This document shows, in pieces, positions 52,501 through 62,927 of a stretch of 64,000 bases of DNA. Below the pieces are notes generated by a model. It had not been told where the DNA came from, did no database searches, and saw nothing but the letters and a program-made list of their open reading frames with translations. How positions within the stretch are numbered: position 1 is the first letter of the stretch; every line of letters begins with the position of its first letter. Made by a program: the position numbers and the translations under genes. Source of the stretch: Centrapalus pauciflorus (Eukaryota; Streptophyta; Magnoliopsida; Asterales; Asteraceae); contig JAANYP010004869.1 in NCBI GenBank assembly GCA_020465985.1, forward strand, positions 1,279,381 through 1,343,380, in the 5' to 3' direction.

Positions 52501-55500
52501 TGTTTGGGACCTTGTCCGGCAACTTTTGTCTCTCCTCTAGTCATCTTTCTCTACATATGTGTCTTATGTGCAATTATAAAAGTTAACCAGATGGAGAAAC
52601 AAATTAATGTATCAATATACACACCACGGCATTGTTTGTTTAGCCTTTTAAGTCTGAATATAAGATCTGATAACCAATTTAGTCTAAATTTAAGATCTTA
52701 ACTTAACTTTAGACCGTTTGTTATAAAATAGATTTTATGATCTTAGAACCTCTCAACTTGCCTCTGATGTGGCCTAAAGTCTCAAGTCTTGAATTCAGAT
52801 CTGAAAACCATCTCTCACTTCTTCACACCCTACTTTCAATTTAGTTAATTAAAATTATCAAATTATTTTAACATGTTCAAAGTATTTTAATTTATTTTTT
52901 TGTATAAATTAAGTCAATATGGTTTTCACACTTCAAACATTTAACCTCTTAAAAAACAAACAATGCCTCCTGGTTTTTCCGCATGTGAAATTAACATTAA
53001 TCTCCTATAAATGGATGCCAAATTCTACTCAGGGCTCCTTACAGAAACATAACCATAACCACAGCCTAGAATGCAATATAGACCTAATATCCCATTCGAT
53101 AAACAACTCACACTGCAGAACCCTATAGTCATCCCTGCCTACTTCTCTAACTTGTGTATGGGTGAACTGCATTGGAGTTCTTGACTTTTCTATCATTTCA
53201 TAAAAAAGCAAGTACTTCACTCAAGCATTTCCTTTAACCATAATAATGAATAACTATACCCATTTATAAGCATCCACTTCCAACTAATGTGGTCATAGTT
53301 TAGTTACCAATGAAAGGGACTTGGTTCACAATTACAACAAAAGGCACAGAACTTGTGCAACTATCAGCAAGTACAGATATATGTTAAAGATTCCTATTAA
53401 GAACAACATACGGCATACCCTTCAGCAATTGCAGTCTTCCCCACACCAGGCTCACCAATGATAACAGGGTTATTTTTCGTTCTTCTAGACAATATCTGAA
53501 TACACCGCCGGATTTCATCATCCCGACCGATCACTGGATCAAGCTTACCCTTTCTAGCAAGTTCAGTCAGGTCATTGCCATATTTTTCAAGTGCCTGGTA
53601 CTTCCCTTCTGGATCTGTATAAACAATAGACATTATACATTTATAGAATAAGCACATCAATCATAAATAAAAGCAAGAGATGCACATGACAGGAAAAAAT
53701 ATTAGATCTCTTGTTTACAAGAATGTCCTCTGGTCAGCCCAAAATATTAGTATCACATTTAAAGCAATGATATTGTAGCTTTCAAGTTCTCTTATACCGG
53801 GAAAAAATCCCATGCAGTTTATTATAATGACAAGTTTGATAGTGAATATAAGCATTAAGCTTTGCAGCAGAGAAGATGGTGCTTATACTTTGATCGGTTA
53901 CTTTCTGATTTCCACGAACAGCTTGAACAGCATCCTTTAATGACTGCTCAGTAATCTGCAAGTTCGTGAACAACTGTTTTCCAAACCTTTTATCTGAAGG
54001 GAATGACAACATAAGATGTTCCACTGAAACAAAGTCATCTCCCATTTCTTTTTTATACTTTCTCGCTTTCTCCATCAAAGAGCTCAGGTTTGACCCGAGT
54101 ACAGGACTACTGGTGTCACTGACCTGCAAAAGTGTGACAATTATCATGGGGAGTACTCGTAAAGTCACATCAATAGCCTACTGACATCAGTACCTTTGGT
54201 TGTTGAGCTATAAAGTTATCTGTAGCTTGTAGAACTGATGTGTTGTCCAATCCAGCCTTTGTTAGTATCCTTCTTGCTAACCCATCCTTTTGTTCCAAAA
54301 GGGCTTTCATTAAGTGCTCGGTTTCTACCATTTGTTGTTTGCTACTTTGCGCTGCTTCTACTGCACCAACAATTGCCTCCCATGCCATCTCAGTGTAATC
54401 CTTATTATTGAACTAATATTTCAACAGGTAAACATCCAAGGACATAAGAAAATGCATAAATATATTAATAGTGGTTAAATTAGACGGTAATTAGACAGGT
54501 AAACATCCATCTCAGTGTAATCTTTATTATTACCCGGCCTCTAATTCTTTCTAAACCGTTGTATTCTTCATGTGTTTCACCAGAACACCTGTTAAGACTA
54601 GTTTCTGTTCTTGCAGGCAGTGTTTATTTGCTTTTGAATAGTTCAATGATTGGTACTTAAAACAAAGCTGTGGTACATTCCAGCAGCAAATGCACCCACA
54701 GTATCGCATTGCATTGTGAAGAAGCTAAAGTTAATTATAGACTTATAGGGCACAAAATTAACTTTACTGTTCCTATCTACCAGGTGGATTCACCTATCTA
54801 CACCAGATGATGTAGATAACATACTAACATGCATATATTTATAAATCCACATCTCCACTCATGACTCATGGTCTTTCAAATTCGTAAGATTAAACAGACA
54901 TTGAAGTTTGTTAGCTTTTCAGATTGATCAACGATGACACAGCCATCATTTATATATAATATAAAAGAGGATACAACGATGTGGAAAATCTATCGCATTT
55001 TTTATGAACATCAAAAGGTAATGGATCATTTATAACATGCAACCAGTAGTTCCACTGTTCCAGGAAGATGTAAAAGAAAAAGTTTTTCTACTTGTAAATT
55101 GTAAGATGGGTTCTTTTCTGTTCTTTTTTTTTTTTAATAGTCAGTTATACCAATATTGGCAACCCTCAAGCCCAAAAGATCACTGCCACTGGAACGCTAA
55201 TACATCACCACTAAAGTTACTGATAATAATACCCGAGTAAAAGACTACTAACAGTTGATAGAAATTTCAGCATCATTTAAGTCCCTCCTATCACAAAAAG
55301 GAATTTTTTTTCATCCAATTTCAACATATTGAACGTCTAAAAGTGAGCATTCGTGGACGGAAGGACTAATTCTACAACTACTATAATCTAAAATTCCCTT
55401 TTTACCTGAGAAGAATTTGCAGCAGTGGAATAAAGGCGAGGACGTGAGGATGAAATCCTATTGTGTCCGATGTGAAGGAAGTAGGATACATCATTGGCAG

Positions 55501-55669
55501 GCCTGGTAGTGGTAGCATAGGAGGAGGAAGAGAGAATCTCAGAGGATCGAGCGAGAGAGGTTAACCGGAACCGAGATAGAGAACGAGAAGCCGTAGAAGA
55601 GCCATTAACGGTCGCGTGAAGAGCGGACTGAGTGAGCCTGGCGGACCTCCGTATCATGACTGCAGCCAT
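49510..55669 (-). CDS. CLPB4: ClpB-type disaggregase, mitochondrial (CLPB4/HSP98.7)
   Basis: Hsp100 AAA+ disaggregase that extracts proteins from aggregates in the mitochondrial matrix with Hsp70 help. Ten exons (5'-3'): 55406-55669, 54194-54412, 53889-54123, 53419-53614, 52335-52389, 51728-51878, 51337-51645, 50922-51187, 49911-50840, 49510-49809. They give 974 aa (Arabidopsis CLPB4, about 964). The Arg/Ser-rich, acid-poor N-terminus (1-90, MAAVMIRRSARL...) looks like a mitochondrial presequence. The Clp N domain is about 95-240. NBD1 has Walker A GEPGVGKT (293-300) and Walker B FIDE (363-366). A coiled-coil M domain spans about 490-610. NBD2 has Walker A GPTGVGKT (696-703), pore loop GYVG (743-746) and Walker B LFDE (766-769). 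All catalytic residues are intact. The exon 2 acceptor is ambiguous (54413 or 54401, in frame). Heat control is expected for the family. Confidence 0.96.
52390..53418 (-). other. CLPB4: CLPB4 intron 4 with inserted MITE
   Basis: A 1029-bp GT-AG intron containing the MITE at 52628-52967. Exons 4 and 5 join as GG|G within the glycine after the Walker A segment, so the reading frame is intact. Confidence 0.8.
52628..52967. mobile_element. 340-bp MITE in CLPB4 intron 4
   Basis: GGCATTGTTTGTTTAGCCTT is mirrored by AACCTCTTAAAAAACAAACAATGCC-like sequence; the terminal 13 bases are perfectly inverted. No matching TSD was seen in the flanks. A related terminus occurs near 25245-25265. Confidence 0.7.
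54413..55405 (-). other. CLPB4: CLPB4 intron 1
   Basis: A 993-bp GT-AG intron between the presequence exon and the Clp N-domain exon. No other feature is seen in it. Two AG dinucleotides 12 bases apart could both serve as acceptor. Confidence 0.75.
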
Positions 55670-55792
55670 GTGAGATTATAGTTGCTCGGAATTGGAATAA
55701 TTTGTTTGATGAACATCAAAACGAAAAGGGTTGTGAGATTGATAACAGAGGAATTCGAAACTTGGAAGCTTGGAGAAGAGAAGAGGGATAAG

Positions 55793-55846
55793 TTCTAGAA
55801 CCATCAGCTGAGTTCTCTCGGTTCTTCCCGAGTTTCCCGGTGGGAA
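55793..55846 (-). promoter_or_regulatory. CLPB4: Candidate heat-shock element cluster upstream of CLPB4
   Basis: TTCTAGAA (55793-55800) is a perfect TTCnnGAA half-pair 124 bases upstream of the ATG. Further TTC units occur at 55813, 55822, 55825 and 55834, and a GAA at 55844 is in phase with the TTC at 55834 (10-base step). Heat-shock factors bind alternating 5-bp nGAAn units, and ClpB genes are heat-inducible. The match is incomplete, so this is tentative. Confidence 0.35.
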
Positions 55847-55864
55847 ATTACCAGGGTTGCACAT

Positions 55865-56570
55865 GCTGCGCGCGTGCCTTGTCTTTTCTTTCTATTTTTT
55901 CAAGAGTAAAGCTCGTGCTTCACACATAGTGTCCGAAATTTTGGGCTCGTGTTTGGCTTGTCTCGTTTACACCTCTAGCGGCGATCCAAAACCGAACCGG
56001 ACCATATCGAAAAATCTAAAATTAGAATTGAGAATCGGACCGAGATTTACTGTTTGATTTCTGTCCGGTTCAATTCTTGTTTGGTTCGGTTTTTCCAGAC
56101 TTTTACGATGAAAAGTGCAAAATCAGACTGGATAATATTCTTGAAGTCATCTCACTCAAGGGAATGGTTGTACTAGATAGGCTTATGTGCATTATTGATA
56201 AAAGTAAGACAAGAGCGACCGGTATTTTCATATTACATGCTTAAATCAGATTCAACATGTTAAATCGGTACATTCATACTCTTATTACTATAACTAACAT
56301 TTGTGATATCAAAACGAATCATTTTGATGCGGCCCCCATCCCCCCCCCCCCCCCCCCCACGACACCGTTTTATGTTTTTGACAATTTTCTTCAATTTATT
56401 TCACCAATTTCCATTATTTACAAAATTAGCCCCTGTAGTTTGTATTAAATTTTAGATTTGGTCCCTAAACTTTCAATTTTCAAAATTAATTATTATTATC
56501 AAGGTTTACATTTAACATTGTTTCTTATCTATTAACTTTAGTTAAAGTACTCATTTTGTCAGTGTTTATA
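55865..56570. other. Intergenic, CCGGTT-like debris and a poly-C run
   Basis: AACCGAACCGGACC near 55990-56003 and GTTTGGTTCGGTTTTT near 56079 suggest an eroded hAT MITE. A run of about 19 C lies at 56340-56358. No gene is present. Confidence 0.5.
56340..56358. repeat. Poly-C homopolymer (about 19 C)
   Basis: A G19 tract on the minus strand, unusual in such AT-rich DNA. It could form a G-quadruplex. Its length may vary between assemblies because homopolymers are hard to sequence. Confidence 0.85.
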
Positions 56571-56578
56571 TTTATGAC

Positions 56579-57099
56579 TAGGGATGTAAACGGTTCCGGA
56601 ACCCGACCGAACCGACCCGGAACCGATTTAACCGAAACCGAAAAGTGAATATTATAATAACCGATAACCGAACCAACAATTGTAATGCGGTTCCGGTTCC
56701 AGTTCGGTTATAGTGTCGATCATGATGTTTTCATATATATATATAAACAAAAAAACATGAAAATAAAATAAGAAAAGTGTGGATCATGATGTTTTCATAT
56801 AAATTATGTAGTTTCAACATATTAAAATATTGTTCCAACAAATGATCTTTTCGGTTTTTACATTGTGGTTTTTTAAATCATTTCTTAATGTGCATGTTTT
56901 GAGCTTTTCAAATTATCGGTTCTATGTCCGATAAAACCGATACCCGCAGAACCATTAACCGAATAACCGATAATCAACCGAATAACCGATAACCGAAATT
57001 TGAAGATTATAAGAACCGATAACCGAACCAAATATTATATATCGGTTCCGGTTCGATTTCAAATTCAGTTCGGTTTTTCGATCATTCCACACATCCCTA
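56579..57099. mobile_element. hAT MITE rich in CCGGTTCGGTT repeats, copy 2
   Basis: The ends are TAGGGATGT and ACATCCCTA, flanked by the perfect 8-bp TSD TTTATGAC (56571-56578 and 57100-57107). Same orientation and internal blocks as the copy at 27608-28173, with a partly duplicated GATCATGATGTTTTCATA segment. Confidence 0.9.
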
Positions 57100-57107
57100 T
57101 TTATGAC

Positions 57108-58607
57108 CATTCTAATTAAAAATTATTAACAACTCCATATTTTGATGAAACAAATAGGTATACAAATATTAATATTTTTAATCCATTAGAAACAAAATAT
57201 AAATACAATAAAAACCATCAACACTAATATACATATACCCTTTTTTCTGAATGAAAACATTTCGAATTAAATTGGTTCGTCGTTTTTCCATTTCATTAAA
57301 TTAAAAATCGAAATGGTACATCGTTTTTCTACTAAAACAATAAAAATTAGATTGTTTGGTTGTTTTTTTTATGTTTGGTTAAATCAAAAATCAAAATGGT
57401 TATTCGTTTTATCCATCCAAAATACTTGAATTTGATTGGTTTTTTTTTTCTATTTGGTTAATTATTTCGCTGGAAAAAATTTTTAAGTGTTCGTAGTTTT
57501 AATTTTAAATGTTTTCGCTTGAAAAAAACAACGAACCATTTCGGTTTTGAATTTAATCAAACGAAAGAATCAACCGCTTAATCTAATTATTAATGTTTTT
57601 GACCAGAAAATATGACTAACCATATTAGTTTTAAATTTTTTGTGCTCAGAAAAATGTCGAACCATATTGAATTTAAATGATTGAAAATAACGCCAACTGA
57701 TTTAACTTTAAATGTTTTCGCTCGAAAAAAATGAAGAACTCTGATTTTTAATTTAACTGAACGGGAATATAATTAATTAATAAATTTTTACGATAATAAA
57801 AAAGGATGAATTATTTCACTTTTTAATTTTTTTAACGGATGAAATAATGAACCTTTTTAAAGCTTAATAAATATTGAGTTCAACATTTTTTATATTTGTA
57901 AATAAAAGTATTCAGTTTGTACATCAACTTTAATATTTGATTAATTATTGATTAAATATTGAAAATTCATACATCCACCTCAACTTGAAGAATTAAATAA
58001 CAGTGATTCATTTTGTTTTGTTTTTTGTCTTTTGCCTTTTGTCTCATAAGATGTATATAAAACACCAACTTTTGTTATTCATATTTTTGTGAAAAAAGGG
58101 GTTTAATATGAAAAACCAACATGTTTTTCATATTTTTGCGGTATTGCCTCTTCGCTTTACTTTATACTAATAAAATCTGTGAGTTATTTATTTGTTTGTA
58201 AATTTTAAATATTCCTTTTTTGCCAAAAAAAAAACATTAAATTTGAGGGTTTTTCGTGGCATGTTGGTTTTTTGTGGAAAATATTGGACTAATTATGAAA
58301 AAAAAACAAATTTTTCCCGAAAATTAGAAAGAAAACAATAACATGAGGACTTTATTAGGAAAAAATAACATGAGGAACGAAACAAAAAAAAAACATGAAA
58401 ACATGTTGTTTTGTGCATATAAAACCCTAAAAAATAATATACTTTAGACATCATCAATTGAATCATATCAAATTCGTAAAAAATAACATGTAACCCACTA
58501 ATGCTTAAATACACAAATGCACTTACGTTGTCATCATTAAACTATTTTCTATTTTTTAACATCGTATTTTATCTTAAGCGACAAAAACTACATGTTTTTT
58601 ATGGATA
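57108..58607. other. AT-rich DNA with degenerate AACCATTTCGATTTTT repeats; probable Helitron body
   Basis: Between 57240 and 57740 a motif resembling GAACCATTTCGATTTTTAA recurs irregularly in both orientations. From 58080 to 58420, CCAACATGTTTT and ACATGTTGGTTTTT form inverted segments. The stretch lies on the body side of the Helitron 3' end at 58640. No Rep/helicase ORF is visible. Confidence 0.45.
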
Positions 58608-58640
58608 CCCGCAGCAACGCGCGGGCAACCACAACACTAG
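58608..58640 (+). mobile_element. Helitron 3' terminus
   Basis: CCCGC-AGCAACGC-GCGGG forms a hairpin (58608-58625), then 11 bases, then CTAG at 58637-58640 followed by T. The loop AGCAACGC also occurs in the minus-strand Helitron end at 16349-16379, so both belong to one family. The 5' end was not located. Confidence 0.7.
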
Positions 58641-59139
58641 TTTAAGATATTTGTCTTTTTATTTTCTGGTATTTAATTATGCAAAATATTATTTAATATA
58701 TTTACTATTTATACATATTGAATTATTGATATATATATATCTCTCGTAATATCAAATCCGGCCAGGTATATGTATTTCTTAATCGGCTTAATTACCCTAT
58801 ATATCTTTACTCTTTAGTAAGCTAAATGTACGTATGTCTTGTTTCTCTTTTTTCTTATCTATCACTAATTAGTTTTTCTTTTCTTTTTTTAAATAAAAAA
58901 AAAAAAGACAATGTTATATATTTCGTTTTTCCTTATTTTTTCCTGCTTAGTTATCTCTGACATAATTATTAAAAAAAAATAAAATAAAAGAGAATGCCAA
59001 ATTCACACGTTATTATACGATATGATGGAGAGCATAATATATGTATGTTTATGTGGAGGAAAGTTGTATGAAAATACATTAAGAAGTTGTAATCCGTACG
59101 TAGGCCGGGTGGATACTATTTAAATCGTGTCTTTTTTTT
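58641..59139. other. Spacer and FAD2-like 3'UTR
   Basis: AT-rich. The last part should contain the 3'UTR of the minus-strand desaturase gene. Nothing else is seen. Confidence 0.35.
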
Positions 59140-60261
59140 CTATTTGAAATACCAGTAAACACCCTTTTTGTCGGAGTTTTCATCTGGTTCCACATATATG
59201 CACTCCTTGGTGTCTCTCCACATGGCCTTTAGCACCGGTGTGTCGTCGTATTTGTAGTACTCACCCAATATCGGCTTCACCGCCTCTCGAGCCTCGATCG
59301 CATGATAATGTGGTATCGTTGGAAACAAATGGTGGATCACGTGAGTGTGGTTCGCATTGTGGAACACCCTGTTCAACAACCCGAAATCACGATCGATGGT
59401 CGATAAAGCACCTCTAATCCAGTCCCATTCACTCGAGTCATAGTGAGCGATAGACGGGTGAGTGTGGTTTAGGTAGGTTAGGAAGATGAAGAAACCACTC
59501 ATCACAAACAGAGGAATTCCGTAGAGAAAAAGTGTTGATTTTACACCTTGTGTCATCAAGATGTTGTAAAACGCGTAGAGGACAGCAATGATTCCGATAT
59601 CCGAGAGCACGACCTGAGCACGCTCAGAGTCGTTAAAGATTCCACTTTGAGGCAGGAAATGGTTTGCAAACCCATCGTAATCACGCCCATACGTGTTAAA
59701 GATGAGGTACAAGGGCAGACCAAGGGTGGTTCTTAGTATAATAGTGAAGACGTTGCCTGGTCCGTTGTTTAGAAATTCGGTAAAGAAGGTATCAGACTTG
59801 CGTTTGGGGATGTAGACCTCGTCGAACTCGATTGAATTCGTGTGGGCATGGTGGCTACGATGACTGTACTTGAAGGAGAAGTATGGTGTGAGGGTAACGG
59901 AATGGATGAAAAAACCAATGGCATCGTCGATCCATTGGTACTCACTAAAGGCATGATGGCCGCATTCATGGCCAAGAATCCAAAACCCCATAAGAACGCT
60001 ACCTTGAGCGAACCAATACAGGGGCCATGCGAGATACGATAGTGGTGAGGGGAGCAACGGGATGTAGTTGGAGGCGAGAAAGTAGAAGGTATGGATAAGT
60101 ACGAGATCGCGAAAGAAGGAGGCGAGAGAGCGGATAAGAGAACGTTTGAAACAATGAGGTGGTATGGCTCTTTTAAGATCACCGATTCCGAAAGGAGGTT
60201 TCGAGACCGGAACACGTTTAAGTACGTCTTTATCCACCTTCATTTGGCCTCCACCTCCCAT
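59140..60261 (-). CDS. FAD2: FAD2-family membrane desaturase, divergent (delta-12 desaturase/acetylenase-like)
   Basis: ER membrane di-iron enzyme acting on phosphatidylcholine-bound fatty acids. Single coding exon of 373 aa, near the usual 380-385. The start is MGGGGQM at 60261. All eight ligand histidines are present: HECGHH (98-103), HRSHH (134-138) and HVIHH (307-311). Several hydrophobic segments follow the family topology (about 46-70, 78-97, 115-130, 215-265). Box neighbourhoods differ from housekeeping FAD2: HAHTNSIEFDEVYIPK instead of a SNTGSLERDEVFVPK-like block, and HVIHHLFPTIPHYH instead of HVAHHLFSTMPHYN. These differences are seen in divergent FAD2s of asterids that make acetylenic, conjugated or epoxy acids, so its product may not be linoleate. 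The C-terminus ends GVYWYFK, without the usual YNNKL-type ER signal. It is certainly a desaturase-family enzyme; the reaction is uncertain. Confidence 0.93.
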   Translation of the reverse strand: MGGGGQMKVDKDVLKRVPVSKPPFGIGDLKRAIPPHCFKRSLIRSLASFFRDLVLIHTFYFLASNYIPLLPSPLSYLAWPLYWFAQGSVLMGFWILGHECGHHAFSEYQWIDDAIGFFIHSVTLTPYFSFKYSHRSHHAHTNSIEFDEVYIPKRKSDTFFTEFLNNGPGNVFTIILRTTLGLPLYLIFNTYGRDYDGFANHFLPQSGIFNDSERAQVVLSDIGIIAVLYAFYNILMTQGVKSTLFLYGIPLFVMSGFFIFLTYLNHTHPSIAHYDSSEWDWIRGALSTIDRDFGLLNRVFHNANHTHVIHHLFPTIPHYHAIEAREAVKPILGEYYKYDDTPVLKAMWRDTKECIYVEPDENSDKKGVYWYFK

Positions 60262-60591
60262 GATCGATCTCAAAATTTAACCACCTGAAATTGGAATCAA
60301 ATTGGTTGATTGATCGATCACACTCTTCTTCTATTGATTGATTTGATTCGGAGATATATTAAAATGGATATCTAGATAAAGAAATTGGTAGAGGTTATGG
60401 TACGATTTATAGTGGGGAGATTTTGGGTATGATTTTATAGATTAAAATATATGGCATCTTCTGATTGCATAGTGCATACAACAACTAAGGTGACGGAGTA
60501 CTTTTTTTTTAAAAAAAATTGTTTTTGAAAATAATTTTTTTGATTTCTCATTATTTTCATTTTAGTTTACTTCAAATCAAACAAAATCTTA
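60262..60591 (-). other. FAD2: FAD2-like leader with probable 5'UTR intron
   Basis: On the minus strand CCAATTTCAG, ending at 60285, precedes the leader by 24 bases and looks like a 3' splice site. FAD2 genes typically carry one intron in the 5'UTR. The upstream donor and leader exon could not be identified. Confidence 0.45.
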
Positions 60592-60960
60592 GGGTGCGTT
60601 TAGTTACCGAAAATTTTTAAAATTTTCATCTCACTTTTCAACAAAAATGAAAACCTGTTTACTTAACAACAATTTCATAAATTTTCATTTAACTTTTTAA
60701 AATACCAATTTTCATATTCTCTTTCTTGCTTTTCTACTACCTACTCTATTTTTATATAATACTCTCTTTCTCTCTCTTACTTTTCCATCACCTATCCTAT
60801 TTTTTTTATTTAATAATCATTATCTTATTTTTCTTAAAACTAAAACTTCATCATCTAAACAAGTTTTCACTTTCCATAGAAACCCTTGTTTTTTTTCTAA
60901 AAACTATAACTTGAAATCTGAAATTAAAAAATGAATAGTTTTCGTTAACTAAACACAACC
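60592..60960 (+). mobile_element. Tourist-like (PIF/Harbinger) MITE with TTA target site
   Basis: The ends are GGGTGCGTTTAGTTACC and, read inward from the right, GGTTGTGTTTAGTTAACG; TTA flanks both sides (60589-60591 and 60961-60963). The interior is AT/CT-rich with no coding sequence. It is the best preserved of three copies in the window (others 10385-10712 and 42185-42515). Confidence 0.85.
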
Positions 60961-61221
60961 TTAATATTTTAATTATAGTTTTAAGTTTTATTTGATTTGA
61001 TTCAATTCAAATCAAAATTAACAAATTTTAAAGATTAATTATTTATTAAATAAACTTGTGTTACACATAGATCAATAAACTAATGCATTATAAATGTCAA
61101 AAACTTGATCGATGTAGAAATTATTATATCGTGACTCACATGCTTATGATTTAAATCAAACCATATCACATAAAACATTAAAAACTTACCAGTCTAGTAT
61201 ATGTATATATGTGCGTATATA
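60961..61221. other. AT-rich spacer
   Basis: No feature recognised. Confidence 0.3.
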
Positions 61222-62045
61222 TGAACATACGGGTTTCAGATGTGAACACGTTGTGAAATTTTTTTTTGGTATTCACGTAGATACAAATAGTATAAGACTA
61301 TTTGTAAAAAAAATACACACATTCACACATTATAGCATCTTAAAAGTCACGTGAACGTGAAAAAATTTATGTGAACATGCTCAGTATTAACATATGTTCA
61401 CAACAGTGCAGTTCATGTGAATATGTAAGTTTCACATATTTTTAGTGTGTATTTATGTATGGTTTTTTCCAAGTAGTCTTGTAGTGTTAATTTCAACATG
61501 ATTATGGAAAAGTTTTCAGAAAGAATAGTTTTAAGCGAGATACCTCCAGTATTACACAAACTAGTGGTTACCATTTGAACCCAAGTAGTGAGACACTAAA
61601 TATATATTTTGAGAAGTGTGATAAATACTTTGATTCACTTATTTTTAAATTTGTGATTCATTTTTGATAGATTAAAAAAATACCGAATCAAATTTAAAAA
61701 GTAATGAACTGTTGATTTATTTAATCCGAAATTTATGATTCATTGTTTATAAATTAAAAAAATGATGAATCAATATGTCAAAAAATGAATCACAATATTT
61801 TCTCACACTAGAACCATGTGAAACATGCATGTTCACATGAACTGTACTGTTGTCAACGTATGTTCACACTAAACATGTTCACATTAAATTTTTCACGTTC
61901 ACATGACTTTTAATATGCTAGAAATTGTGAATGTATGTAATTTTTTACAAATAGCATTATATTATTTGTATCTAAATGAATGTTGAATAAAAAAAAATTT
62001 CCCGAAACATGTTCACATCTGAAACCCGTGTGTTCACATTTTTTT
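61222..62045. mobile_element. Large foldback element (about 235-bp inverted arms)
   Basis: The left arm (61222-61458) and right arm (61812-62045) are inverted copies at roughly 80% identity. Shared blocks include GGGTTTCAGATGTGAACA, GATACAAATA, GTGAACGTGAAAAA and CAGTTCATGTGAA. A 350-bp centre contains TACCATTTGAACCC near 61569-61582, resembling the shared terminus of the (TA)n-associated families. There is no ORF. Confidence 0.75.
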
Positions 62046-62285
62046 AATTTTTTTCATAAACATGTTTTTATTAACATTATGAAGATCATATGTAAATTTC
62101 ACATACATTCACATCTCATAGCTCCTAAAAAGTGATGTGAACGTACACTTACATAATTTTGAATACATGTGAACGTACATTTATGTGATACGTGATTTCA
62201 TGCACTTAGAGTGTCCGAATTTGCGTGAAATTTATATATCATCTGTGTAATGTTAATTAAAACATTTTCATGAAATTTTTTTTCA
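62046..62285. repeat. Segment homologous (inverted) to the interior of the 13.0-kb element
   Basis: About 220 bases (62055-62275) are the reverse complement of about 13090-13320, with shared blocks such as AGATCATATGTAAATTTCAC, GAACGTACATTTATGTGATA and GCGTGAAATTTATATATCAT. It is an end-truncated copy of family D. Confidence 0.7.
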
Positions 62286-62310
62286 AAAAAATTACTTTTG
62301 AGAGTGATCT

Positions 62311-62842
<532 letters not shown>

Positions 62843-62921
<79 letters not shown>
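62843..62921. repeat. (TA)n tract
   Basis: About 80 bases of TA repeat at the right border of the family C element. Confidence 0.95.

Positions 62922-62927
<6 letters not shown>

Noticed and set aside
59769..60215. 148-aa minus-strand ORF within the desaturase gene
   Set aside because: It is an out-of-frame shadow of the FAD2-like coding sequence.
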